DNA of 64,000 bases. It comes from RYN-230 sp963793825. GTDB lineage: Bacteria; Actinomycetota; Actinomycetes; Streptosporangiales; Streptosporangiaceae. Shown here in pieces: positions 8,961-17,041 of this stretch. Below the pieces are notes generated by a model. That model was not told the DNA's origin. It made no database searches and saw nothing but the letters and a program-made list of their open reading frames with translations. The stretch covers positions 1,116,001 through 1,180,000 of the forward strand of contig CAWCBE010000007.1 in NCBI GenBank assembly GCA_963793825.1, written 5' to 3'. The translations under genes and the position numbers were made by a program. Numbering within the stretch: position 1 is the first letter of the stretch; each line of letters begins with the position of its first letter.

Positions 8961-9418
8961 ACGCCTGCGGGCTCCTGCTCAGCCACTGTCCTACCATCCG
9001 GCGCCGCAGCGATGCTGGCCCGCTGCGAGGAATCCGTTCCAAGATGACCGGCGTGCTCTCCGGTGCGGAACGCCGGTCAATCTCATCGTCGGGGTCTTGC
9101 CGGCCACGAAGGCGCACCACATCCGTTGCAGCTCTCCTGGTGGACGTTAATGCTGGCCATGCGGCCCCGGTGACATGGATCTTGTCCTTGCGAATGCCCC
9201 TCACGGGCGAGGCCGCTCACCGGGTTCGCTGCTTGACGAAGACCGAGCGCCTCAGTAAGAGTACGTTCACGGCGGCGACCGGTCGCCGAGCTGTGGAACA
9301 TCCGCCCCAGTCGGGGTTCCATTGGCGAAGGGGATTCGCCCTCTCGGTCGTCCATGTCACAGGCCATCTTCCAACACCGCGTCGCTGGGGGACGAGGGTG
9401 TCATGGGGAGGCTTGTCC
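8961..9418. other. Divergent intergenic region
   Basis: This 458-base gap separates the LAL regulator (minus) from the phosphotransferase-like gene (plus) and must hold both promoters. No convincing -35/-10 pair or repeat was picked out by eye. Short open frames crossing it are in frames without codon bias and were not accepted as genes. Confidence 0.4.
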
Positions 9419-10492
9419 ATGACCAGGGACGCCAGCTTCAAGAAGGTTGTCCGGCGCCACGCCGAGGAGACTGGGCAGCGCTACACCGAAGCGCTGACGG
9501 ATCTCGAGGGTCTCGGTGCGCGGATGAACCACGCGCCCGTTGCTGGGCGGCTTCTGGCCCATCTCCGGGATCGCTACGGCATTGACACGGTCGCGGCGAC
9601 CAAGCTCAGTGTGCACAAGACCTACGTCTTCCGCATCGACCGCAATGACGGCGGCCCGTGGGTCGCCCGCGCGTTTCCCCCCGCTCGGCCGCGTGCCGGT
9701 GTCGAGGGCGACGCCGCGATCCTGGGATTCCTGGAGCGGCATGACTATCCTGCGGAGCGCCTGGCGGTCGATGATGCGGTATCTGACTTCGATGGCAGCG
9801 CGGTCCTCGTGACGCGGTTCGTCGAAGGCCTCCAGCTCCCCGACGGTGCCGTGAAGTTCGCCATGATGGGTGAGCTGCTCGGACGGCTGCACGCGCTGCC
9901 GTACGAGGATTCCGTCAGCCGCCCGGGTGGAGCCAGTGGTGAGGACCCGAGCCGTGAGGGCGCGCCGCGTCAGGACCTGCTGGCCGCCCTGTCGTTTCTC
10001 GACGCCGTCGACACGAAGGTGGCGGCCGCCGGGCGCGAGCGATTCGAGCAGCTCCGCGATCAGGTGCGCTCAGCCGACGACGGTCACGGCCTTCCGGAAG
10101 GCTTGCTCCACGGAAATCTCCTCCATGCCCCCGATCACGCCGTCCTGAGCGAGCAAGGACCAGTCGCGATCAACTGGAAAGCGTCCGGGCGCGGACCGCG
10201 CCTCGCCGACTTCGCTTACCTGGTGTGGGGTACGGGTTCGTGGAACCCACGTCGGCCGGACCAGGAGCGCATCGACGCTGCCGTCAACGCCTACCGCCGG
10301 CACGTCGAGCCGACCGACGACGAACTCGGCCGGCTCGAGGCGGTCATGTACATCCGGACGCTCTACCTCGCCTGTTTCGGCTACCGACGCGCCCTCACCA
10401 ACGGCCGCCCGTTCGACGAGTGGGGCTTCATCGAACCACCCGGGTACTACAGCTCCACCGCAGCCGCAGTCCGAGCCGGGTTCCGCCGGTAG
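9419..10492 (+). CDS. Phosphotransferase-fold protein (APH-like) lacking catalytic Asp residues
   Basis: A 357-residue protein of the aminoglycoside phosphotransferase/choline kinase-like fold. The ATG at 9419 follows GGGGAGG; the open frame upstream is longer but without coding character. The N-terminal helix FKKVVRRHAEETGQRY is followed by a kinase-like N-lobe (YVFRIDRNDGGPWVARAFPP). The C-lobe signature departs from the family: the H-G-D catalytic motif reads H-G-N (Asn 233, codon AAT at 10115) and the metal-binding I-D-W motif reads I-N-W (Asn 252, codon AAC at 10172). It is thus probably a pseudokinase or a decayed enzyme; the frame itself is intact. Substrate unknown. Confidence 0.75.
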   Translation: MTRDASFKKVVRRHAEETGQRYTEALTDLEGLGARMNHAPVAGRLLAHLRDRYGIDTVAATKLSVHKTYVFRIDRNDGGPWVARAFPPARPRAGVEGDAAILGFLERHDYPAERLAVDDAVSDFDGSAVLVTRFVEGLQLPDGAVKFAMMGELLGRLHALPYEDSVSRPGGASGEDPSREGAPRQDLLAALSFLDAVDTKVAAAGRERFEQLRDQVRSADDGHGLPEGLLHGNLLHAPDHAVLSEQGPVAINWKASGRGPRLADFAYLVWGTGSWNPRRPDQERIDAAVNAYRRHVEPTDDELGRLEAVMYIRTLYLACFGYRRALTNGRPFDEWGFIEPPGYYSSTAAAVRAGFRR

Positions 10493-10499
10493 GTCGTCG

Positions 10500-10942
10500 G
10501 TGCGGCAAGGGAACGACGGTGGTTCGCCAGCGGCACGCCGGAGTGCTCGCGCGAGCGCCCCCGTAGAGGTCCCGGAGGACACCTTCGAGCGGGTCCGCAC
10601 GCTATGCCTGGCACTGCCCGAGGTGACGGTGCGGGTCGACGGTTCACTAACCAGAACGAGATCGACGGCGCACTCGTCCGATATCCGCCGGAGGTCGTTC
10701 TGCTTGCTCGTGGCATGGGAGGACCCGGCCGGCAAGCCCGTCCCGCTGCTCGTGTTGCGTGCCGGCCCAGACGAACGCGAGGCGCTGCTGTCCATTGGCC
10801 ACCCGTGCTTCGCCTCGCGAGCCGGCCCTGATCGCATCGGGGTGCTGCTCACCGACGACACCGACTGGGAGGAGATCCGTGAGCTCGTGACCGAGAGCTA
10901 CCGGATCCTCGCGCCGAGAAGCTCACCGCACTGCTCGACTAG
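10500..10942 (+). pseudogene. MmcQ/YjbR family protein, frameshifted near the C-terminus
   Basis: The frame reads VEVPEDTFERVRTLCLALPE, then LLVLRAGPDEREALLSIGHP and LLTDDTDWEEIRELVTESYR, the pattern of MmcQ/YjbR (CyaY-like fold) proteins. At about 10910 the family's usual ending is found one frame over (EKLTALLD followed by TAG at 10940-10942) while the open frame runs on with unrelated sequence to 11015. One base has been lost or gained there. The 5' start is uncertain; GTG at 10500 sits 8 bases after the preceding stop, so it may be co-transcribed with the phosphotransferase-like gene. A sequencing error could also explain the shift. Confidence 0.6.
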
Positions 10943-11020
10943 CCACGCAGTCAATGGCCCAGCGTGTGCCCCAGGCCTGGTATCGCGAGGCTTGCCCCTG
11001 CTGAGGAGTTGCTAGGCCGA

Positions 11021-12966
11021 ACTTACGTGATCTTGGATGGGCATTCGGGGGCCTGACCTGCTTGAGGGTCTGCACGCGGGCCTCAGAATGTAGTCAGTAG
11101 AATAGCTTGACCGTGATAGCCGGACCTGGCATCCTGGGCTGGTGAGGCGGCGCGCTGATGCGATGCATGTGGACTCCATCCGTAGTCACCAGAAGGCGGC
11201 TGATGGCACGGTCCGGGAGTACCGGTCATACTTGCTGCGCCATTCGTTCCGTGATGAGCAGGGCGGCCCCGCAAGGAGACCCTGGCGAACCTGACGGCGC
11301 TGCCGGACGCGGCAGTGGAGGCGGTCCGCATGGTGCTGCGGGGCGAGGCGGTGGTATCAGCGGGCGATGCGCTCAGGGTGGAGCGGTCAGTCCCGCACGG
11401 CGACGCGGCGGCGGCGTGCGTGATGGCCGGGCAGCTGGGGCTGCGGGACCTGCTCGGCCCGGCCTGCCGCGAGCGCGATATCGCGTACGCGCTGATCGTG
11501 TCCCGCGCGGTCCGGCCGGAGTCGAAGCTGTCCACGGTGACGTGGTGGGCGTCGGGGGATACCACGATCGGCGCGGACCTGGGCGTGGCCGACGCGTCAA
11601 CCGATGAGGTGTATGCGGCGATGGACTGGCTGGAAGGCCGCCAGCGCGGCATCGAGAAGAAGCTCGCGGCCCGGCACCTGACCCCGGGCGGGATCGCGAT
11701 GTTCGACCTGTCCTCCTCCTGGATGGAAGGCAGCTGCTGCGAGCTGGCCGCGTTCGGGCACTCCCGGGACGGCAAGCGCGGCCGGAAGCAGATCGAGTAC
11801 GGGCTGCTCACCTGCCCCGAGGGCCGCCCGGTCGTGATCGAGGTCTTCGCCGGGAACACCTCCGACCCGATCTCGTTCAAGACCGCCATCACCCGCGTCC
11901 GCGGCGACTTCGGCATCCAGGACCTGATCATGGTCGGGGACCGCGGGATGATCACCGGCACCCGGATCGATGACCTGCGCAAGCTGCCCGGCATGGAGTG
12001 GATCACCTCGCTGCGCGCCCCCGCGATCGCCGCCCTGGCCCGCGACGACGGCCCGCTGCAGATGTCGCTGTTCGACACCCACGACTTCGCCGAGATCGAG
12101 CACCCGGACTACCCCGGCGAGCGGCTGATCTGCTGCTACAACCCGGTCCTGGCCGCCGAGCGGGCCCGCAAGCGCGAGGACCTGCTCGCCGCCACCGAGA
12201 AGGACCTGAGCAAGATCGCGGCATCGTCACTGCCGGGCGGCTCAAGGACGCCGCGAAGATCGGGGAGCGGACTGGGAAGGTCATCGGCAAGCACAAGATG
12301 GCCAAGCACTTCATCACCGAGATCACCGGCGCCAGCTTCACCTGCCACCGTGACCAGGATCAGATAGCCGCCGAGGCCGCGCTCGACGGGATCTACGTGA
12401 TCCGCACCAGCGTGACCGCCAGCACGCTCGGCCCCGCCGCCGTGATCACCGCCTACAAGAACCTCAAGCACGTCGAGCGGGACTTCCGCATCATCAAGAC
12501 CGACGACCTGGACCTGCGCCCCATCCGCCACTACCTCGGAAAACGAGTCCGCGCCCATGTCCTGATCGCCATGCTCGCCGCCTACCTCACCTGGCACCTG
12601 CGCGCCGCGCTCGCCGAACTCACCTTCACCGACCAGGACATCCCGGCCCCCGCCAGCCCCGTCGCCCCCGCCGGCCGCTCACCCCAGGCCAGAGCCAAAG
12701 ACGCCGCCAAGCGCAACGCCCGCAAGCTGCCCGTCCGCAAATACGGCGACCTGCTCAGTCACCTGTCCACCCTCGACCGCCAGACCATCACCTTCAGCGG
12801 CCAGAAGATCAGCAAGCTCACCGAGCCTACCCCCGTCCAGCGGCGCGCCTTCGAGCTGCTCGGCGCTCCCATCCCCCTCACCCTGAAGTGCCAGTAACAC
12901 CCCGGCGGCCAGCACCTTTACCCGGCATCCGCAGTTCACAGCGCCGATCTACCAAGATCAGTAAGT
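11021..12966 (+). mobile_element. IS1634-type insertion sequence with ~10-bp target duplication
   Basis: Imperfect terminal inverted repeats ACTTACGTGATCTTGG (left, from 11021) and its complement CCAAGATCAGTAAGT (right, to 12966) bound the transposase gene. The flanks GCTAGGCCGA (11011-11020) and GCTAGGGCGA (12967-12976) match at 9 of 10 positions, as expected for a target duplication with one later mutation. Element length is about 1.95 kb. Confidence 0.7.
11163..12897 (+). pseudogene. IS1634-family (IS4 superfamily) transposase, two frameshifts
   Basis: Three consecutive reading frames together make one IS1634-like DDE transposase of ~575 residues. Piece 1 (from 11163) reads SIRSHQKAADGTVREYRSYL; piece 2 (to ~12220) contains MFDLSSSWMEGSCCELAAFG and LIMVGDRGMITGTRIDDLRK, with the catalytic DDE-type aspartates; piece 3 (to 12897) has DGIYVIRTSVTASTLGPAAV and YLTWHLRAALAEL. 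Frames change near 11270 and near 12220. Either the transposase is dead or two single-base errors are present. Confidence 0.75.
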
Positions 12967-13104
12967 GCTAGGGCGAACGGGCAACCCACTTTGCAGGCAA
13001 CGCATGCGGGCAGCCTTTGAAATCACCCCAGTGAGGCACATACCGGGCAGGTCCCAAGTGACTAGAGATAGTCACTTTTCATCGAACACGCGCGCGAAAA
13101 AACG

Positions 13105-13140
13105 TGGAGCTAAGCGGGCTCGAACCGCTGACCTCTTGCA
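13105..13140 (-). other. 3' fragment of a tRNA-Ala gene (probable attachment-site scar)
   Basis: On the minus strand this reads as the 3' half of tRNA-Ala: end of the anticodon stem (TGCAAG), variable loop, T arm with GGTTCGAGCC, and acceptor strand ending in TAGCTCCA without encoded CCA. The 5' half is absent on the 13140 side. Duplicated tRNA 3' ends of this kind are left by tyrosine-integrase elements that use the tRNA as attB. The plus strand of this stretch yields the well-known spurious peptide V/M-ELSGLEPLTSC, which is not a protein. Confidence 0.65.
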
Positions 13141-13159
13141 AGCGATCATCGGCCGCCGC

Positions 13160-13270
13160 GGGAAGGAAGCCCGCAAACATCGCCAAGGTCGCCGCCCGCC
13201 GGCTTCTCACCCTGGAGTTGTACGGCCTCCGAGACGGCCAGATCCGCTGCCTGCCCGGACCTGCAGGCCA
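13160..13270 (+). pseudogene. Possible C-terminal remnant of an IS110-type transposase
   Basis: The plus frame reads ANIAKVAARRLLTLELYGLR then DGQIRCLPG, resembling the last residues of actinobacterial IS110 transposases (KVAxARKLLTLVYYGLRDG). It directly abuts the tRNA fragment. Only about 35 codons are recognisable, so the assignment rests on one motif. Confidence 0.35.
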
Positions 13271-13279
13271 GTCGCCCGT

Positions 13280-13529
13280 CACCCAGCCGCCAGCGCGGGC
13301 GGCATGAACAGCCTTGCTGACCAGCGGCCAGGCGCGAGGTCGCCGGCCTGTCTGCCCCGCCGCCCCGGCACCGCAGGTGCCAGTTTGATTGCCCCGCCGG
13401 ACCGCCTCACCTGACGCGGCCAGATCACCGGCTCGCCACGGACATGGCAGCTGTCAGGGAACAGAGACCCTCAGTCAGGCACACCGTCACCCAGAATCTG
13501 GGACAAACTACTGTTTGTGTATATGACCC
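13280..13529. other. Gap without recognisable gene
   Basis: About 250 bases between the IS110-like remnant and the exporter remnant. No coding signal, repeat or RNA gene was recognised. Confidence 0.4.
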
Positions 13530-13805
13530 GAAGTGCAGAGCAACCCGGTAGTGGCGTACGTGCCGGCCAGGGTGGCCGGTGGTGGGCGTTGGCAGCGCCG
13601 GGGCTCACGATCGGGCTGGGCTCTACGGTTGCTGAACGTCACCCGGCCGGAGTTGTCCTCGCGCTCCACGCCACGACAGGCCCGACTGCAATGATTCGCG
13701 GACACCCGCACCCTGGTGGCGGGAATGGCGATGCTGCCCGCGGCCGACCTGGGGGACCGCTATGGCCGCGAACGGCTGCTGGTCGCCTGGCTCGCCTGCT
13801 GCCCG
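13530..13805 (+). pseudogene. N-terminal remnant of a DHA2 (EmrB/QacA) exporter
   Basis: Two frames together give the start of a 14-TM drug exporter: GRWWALAAPGLTIGLGSTV in one frame, then LNVTRPELSSRSTPRQARLQ, an in-frame TGA, and FADTRTLVAGMAMLPAADLG followed by DRYGRERLLVAWLA in another. The order matches helix 1, loop and the helix 2-3 motif A (GDRYGR) of DHA2 proteins. A frameshift near 13625, an internal stop and loss of the rest show it is dead. Confidence 0.6.
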
Positions 13806-13987
13806 CTGGCAGCGGATCGCTGCACGAGAACTCGCGCCGCCCGTACAGGTCGGCGCCATCTTTCACCGGCGGCAGGCGGCAAGAAAGGAGGGCAGGCGGA
13901 CCGCCAGGGGCAACGTCCTTCGCCGCGTGAACCCGTCCGCACGCAACTCCAGGCAACTCCTCCTGGCCCGATCCCGGAAGGAACATC

Positions 13988-14281
13988 ATGTTCGCTCAGG
14001 TCAACTCCGTGCAAACGTCAACCGACAAGCTTGCCGGTCTCGTCAAGTGGGCCGAGGAGCAGCTCCCGGCTTTCCGTGAAACGGCTCCCGGGTTCAAGGG
14101 CTTCTACCTGCTTGCTGACCGTCACAGCGGCAAGGTCATGACCATCTCCTTGTGGGACAGCGACGACGACCTGCGACAAAACAACGAAGCCCGAGGCGCC
14201 CAGGTGCGTAAGGAGGCGAGCTCGGAGCTGGGCATAGCCTCTCCCCCTGTTGACGTCTATGAGGTAGTGCTACAGGCATGA
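13988..14281 (+). CDS. Antibiotic biosynthesis monooxygenase-like (ABM fold) small protein
   Basis: A 97-residue protein with a good ribosome binding site (GGAAGGAAC) just before ATG 13988. It reads as a dimeric alpha/beta-barrel domain: MFAQVNSVQTSTDKLAGLVK, FRETAPGFKGFYLLADRHSG and KVMTISLWDSDDDLRQNNEA are the typical strand-helix pattern of ABM proteins. Such domains act as small oxygenases, heme-binding proteins or only as dimer scaffolds; the activity cannot be inferred. It sits between two pieces of a dead exporter. Confidence 0.75.
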   Translation: MFAQVNSVQTSTDKLAGLVKWAEEQLPAFRETAPGFKGFYLLADRHSGKVMTISLWDSDDDLRQNNEARGAQVRKEASSELGIASPPVDVYEVVLQA

Positions 14282-14567
14282 CCTGCCGCTGGGCCGGCAC
14301 CGGCTACAGGTTCGCCGCGGCATGGATCGCGCTGCGCGGCTTCGGTGCCGGCATCGCCCTGCCCACGCCATGAGCGCCGCCCTCGGCGCCCTGTCCGAGG
14401 AGCAGGCCGGTGCCGGCCCGGGACTAATGCAAGCCCTTCGCCAGGGCGGTGCGATCGGCATGGCCGCCAGCGCCATCCTCGCCGCCTTCTTCCCGCCCCG
14501 CCACACACCACCCGTCGCCGGCCAGCCGACCGCTGCGCCGGCCCGTGAGCAAAGATCAACCCAATGA
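14282..14567 (+). pseudogene. C-terminal remnant of a DHA2 exporter
   Basis: Reads GTGYRFAAAWIALRGFGAG IALPTP in one frame, then after a stop and frame change at about 14368 MSAALGALSEEQAGAGPGL and MQALRQGGAIG, the usual last helices of EmrB/QacA-type exporters. The first ~90 bases resemble 58578-58670. With the 13530-13805 piece it probably descends from one exporter, now split by the ABM-like gene. Confidence 0.6.
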
Positions 14568-15190
14568 GCGCACCGACTAATCCGCCCCCCGGTCTCCGGG
14601 AACGCAAGAAGATCAAGCTGCGCCGCGCCGTCCAGACCGCGGCGCTGCGCCTCTTCGAGACCCAGGGGTACGAGCACACCACCGTCGAGCAGATCGCCGA
14701 GGCCGCCGAGACCTCCACCACCACCTTCTACCGCTACTTCCCCACCAAGGAAGACGTCGTGCTCGACAACGACGCCTCCCCCCTCTTCGAAGCCACCCTC
14801 GCCACGCGACCCGCCGAAGAGCACCTGACCGCGACCATCCGCGCCGCCATGTCCGCGGTGGTGGCCGCGGCCGAAGCCGACCGTGACCTAACCCTCGCCC
14901 GCATGCGGCTCGTCGCGACCGTCCCGGCCCTCGAGGCTCGTTACGCCGGCCAGGAGCGCAGGACCATCGACCTCCTGACCCGCCTGCTCGCCAACCGCAC
15001 CGGCCGCCCCGCCGACTATTACCAACTCGAACTCATCGCCTTCGTGCTCGCCGCGGTCCTGTTCACCGCCTCCCGCCGATGGGTAGCCGAACAAGGCGCT
15101 ACCCCGCTCGCCATCCTGGTCGACCAGGCCCTCACCACCATCGAACCCCTCCTGGCCGCACTCGAACACCCCATCCGAACACCCCCATGA
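14564..15190 (+). CDS. TetR/AcrR family transcriptional regulator
   Basis: A 208-residue TetR protein. The N-terminal DNA-binding domain covers residues 10-65: LRRAVQTAALRLFETQGYEH, then TTVEQIAEAAETSTTTFYRY and FPTKEDVV, with all usual core positions kept. The C-terminal helical ligand domain resembles MftR-type regulators (TRPAEEHLTATIRAAMSAVV). It starts four bases before the end of the exporter remnant, so it may once have controlled that exporter gene, a common TetR-exporter pairing. The frame is intact. Confidence 0.9.
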   Translation: MSAPTNPPPGLRERKKIKLRRAVQTAALRLFETQGYEHTTVEQIAEAAETSTTTFYRYFPTKEDVVLDNDASPLFEATLATRPAEEHLTATIRAAMSAVVAAAEADRDLTLARMRLVATVPALEARYAGQERRTIDLLTRLLANRTGRPADYYQLELIAFVLAAVLFTASRRWVAEQGATPLAILVDQALTTIEPLLAALEHPIRTPP

Positions 15191-15440
15191 CCTTCCGGGG
15201 AGTGACCCGAATACGGGTGGGCCGGCCAGCGATCCAGCGAATTACGTGGCCGTCAGGTTTCGTCTATACCCTCCAGAGGCTTCGGTTGGTGGGCGTTCCC
15301 GCGGCGCACGGACCCTCACAGCCCATAACTACCTCATCGAGGCGGTGCGAGCTGGGACCAAACCCGGACGCGCGGCAGAGCCCCGCCAGCACATGTCGAG
15401 GCTCCCATCCCAACTTCCGCTCATGCATGATGAGCGGGCG
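15191..15440. other. Gap between TetR gene and IS256 copy 1
   Basis: 250 bases without a convincing gene or RNA. Before the IS insertion it was contiguous with 16821 onward, i.e. the leader region of the FtsX-type permease. Confidence 0.4.
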
Positions 15441-16812
15441 GGGACTGTAGTTTCAACGGTGTAACTCCTGAGAACTGGGAGACACCAGTGACTGATGTGA
15501 TCGACGGCCAGGGCCCTGAACCGGCGGAGCTGTCAGCGGCTGATGAGCAGCTGCTGCGGGAGCTGACCGAGCGGGCCCGCACCGGCGGGCTGAAGCTGAG
15601 CGGCGAGGGCGGGCTGCTGGGCCGGCTGACCAAGATGGTGGTCGAGGGCGCCCTGGAAGGCGAGATGGATGACCATCTCGGCTACGGCAAGCACGACCCG
15701 GCGGGCCGTAATGGCGGCAATTCCTGTAACGGGTACCGGGCGAAGACAGTGCTCACTGATACGGGGCCGGTGGAAATCACCGTGCCGCGGGATCGCGATG
15801 CCAGCTTCGAGCCAAAGATCGTCGCCAAGAGGCAGCGGCGGCTGACCGGGGTCGACGAGATCGTGATTTCCCTGTCCGCGAAAGGACTGACGCATGGGGA
15901 GATCGCCGCGCACCTGGCCGAGGTCTACGGCGCCGAGGTCTCCAAACAGACGATCACCACAATCACCGACCGCGTCATGGACGGCATGGCCGGATGGCAG
16001 AACCGGCCACTCGACCCGGTATACGCCGTCGTGTTCATCGATGCCATTAACGTCAAGATCCGGGAGGGCCAGGTCGCCAACCGCCCCATCTACCTCGCCC
16101 TCGGCGTCACCGTCGATGGCGAACGGGATGTCCTGGGGCTATGGGCTGGCGAGCACGGCGACGGCGAGGGCGCCAAGTTCTGGCTGCGGGTCCTCTCGGA
16201 GATCAAGAACCGCGGCACGCGGGATGTGTGCATGCTCGTCTGCGACGGCCTCAAGGGCCTGCCCGATGCTGTAAACGCCGTCTGGGAGAAGACGATCGTG
16301 CAAACCTGCATCGTGCATCTCCTGCGTAATTCATTCAAGTACGCATCGAAAAGGGACTGGGCGCAAATCGCAAAAGACCTCAAGCCTGTTTACACCGCGG
16401 CGTCCGAGGCGGAGGCGCTGGACCGGTTCGCAGAGTTCTCCGGGAAGTGGGAGAAACGCTACCCCGCGATCATCCGGCTGTGGGAGAACGCGTGGGCGGA
16501 ATTCGTGCCGTTCCTGCAGTTTGACCGTGAAATAAGGACGGTGATCTGCACGACGAATGCGATCGAGTCGATCAACGCCCGGCTGCGGCGGGCGGTGAAC
16601 GCCCGCGGCCACTTCCCCACGGAGCAGGCCGCGATGAAGTGCCTCTACCTCGCGATCATGAGCCTCGACCCGACCGGGAAGGGCCGCAAACGGTGGACCA
16701 ACCGGTGGAAAGCCGCCTTGAACGCGTTCGACATCACCTTCGATGGCCGCCTCAGCGCGGGCAGGAACTAACAACAAGATCAGTTACACCGTCTAGTTGA
16801 CAGACCCGACCC
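15441..16812 (+). mobile_element. IS256-type element, copy 1, perfect 8-bp target duplication
   Basis: The flanks AGCGGGCG (15433-15440) and AGCGGGCG (16813-16820) are identical. Inside, the ends share ACGGTGTAACT in inverted orientation (left 15445-15466; right around 16783-16804). The right end carries GACCC twice in tandem, five bases more than copy 2. The perfect duplication suggests a fairly recent insertion. Confidence 0.8.
15488..16771 (+). CDS. IS256 family (mutator-type) transposase
   Basis: A 427-residue intact transposase, GTG start preceded by GGGAGAC. Domains: N-terminal DNA-binding part, GALEGEMDDHLGYGKHDPAG, then the DDE core with VVFIDAINVKIREGQVANRP, LVCDGLKGLPDAVNAVWEKT and CTTNAIESINARLRRAVNAR, all typical for IS256. 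Relative to copy 2 the C-terminus has a small in-frame deletion (ends LSAGRN instead of LSFFTSAGN), which may or may not matter for activity. It sits between a TetR gene and an ABC permease gene. Confidence 0.93.
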   Translation: MTDVIDGQGPEPAELSAADEQLLRELTERARTGGLKLSGEGGLLGRLTKMVVEGALEGEMDDHLGYGKHDPAGRNGGNSCNGYRAKTVLTDTGPVEITVPRDRDASFEPKIVAKRQRRLTGVDEIVISLSAKGLTHGEIAAHLAEVYGAEVSKQTITTITDRVMDGMAGWQNRPLDPVYAVVFIDAINVKIREGQVANRPIYLALGVTVDGERDVLGLWAGEHGDGEGAKFWLRVLSEIKNRGTRDVCMLVCDGLKGLPDAVNAVWEKTIVQTCIVHLLRNSFKYASKRDWAQIAKDLKPVYTAASEAEALDRFAEFSGKWEKRYPAIIRLWENAWAEFVPFLQFDREIRTVICTTNAIESINARLRRAVNARGHFPTEQAAMKCLYLAIMSLDPTGKGRKRWTNRWKAALNAFDITFDGRLSAGRN

Positions 16813-17041
16813 AGCGGGCGCTCCGGGAGCGGGGCTGCCAGTGATCTGTAGATGCCGATGAGAGCGAGTTCACCGTTGTGTCTCGGCGCAAGCCTGTCGA
16901 TTGTTAACGGCCCTCGGTGTCCTGGAGCGGCTGTCGGGTTGGACGGGCCCTCGGCCGCTTCCTGGGGGGTGGGGCCAGCACGCCCAGGGTGGGCGTGCCT
17001 GCACCGTTGATGGCCTGACCTTGCCGTGACTGAATGGGGGC

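Noticed and set aside
13104..13307. 67-aa plus ORF starting MELSGLEPLTSC
   Set aside because: Its start is the antisense reading of the tRNA-Ala 3' end, a well-known false ORF; only its later part may be an IS110 remnant.
14270..14824. 184-aa minus ORF
   Set aside because: Antisense to the TetR gene start and exporter remnant; low-complexity Gly/Arg.
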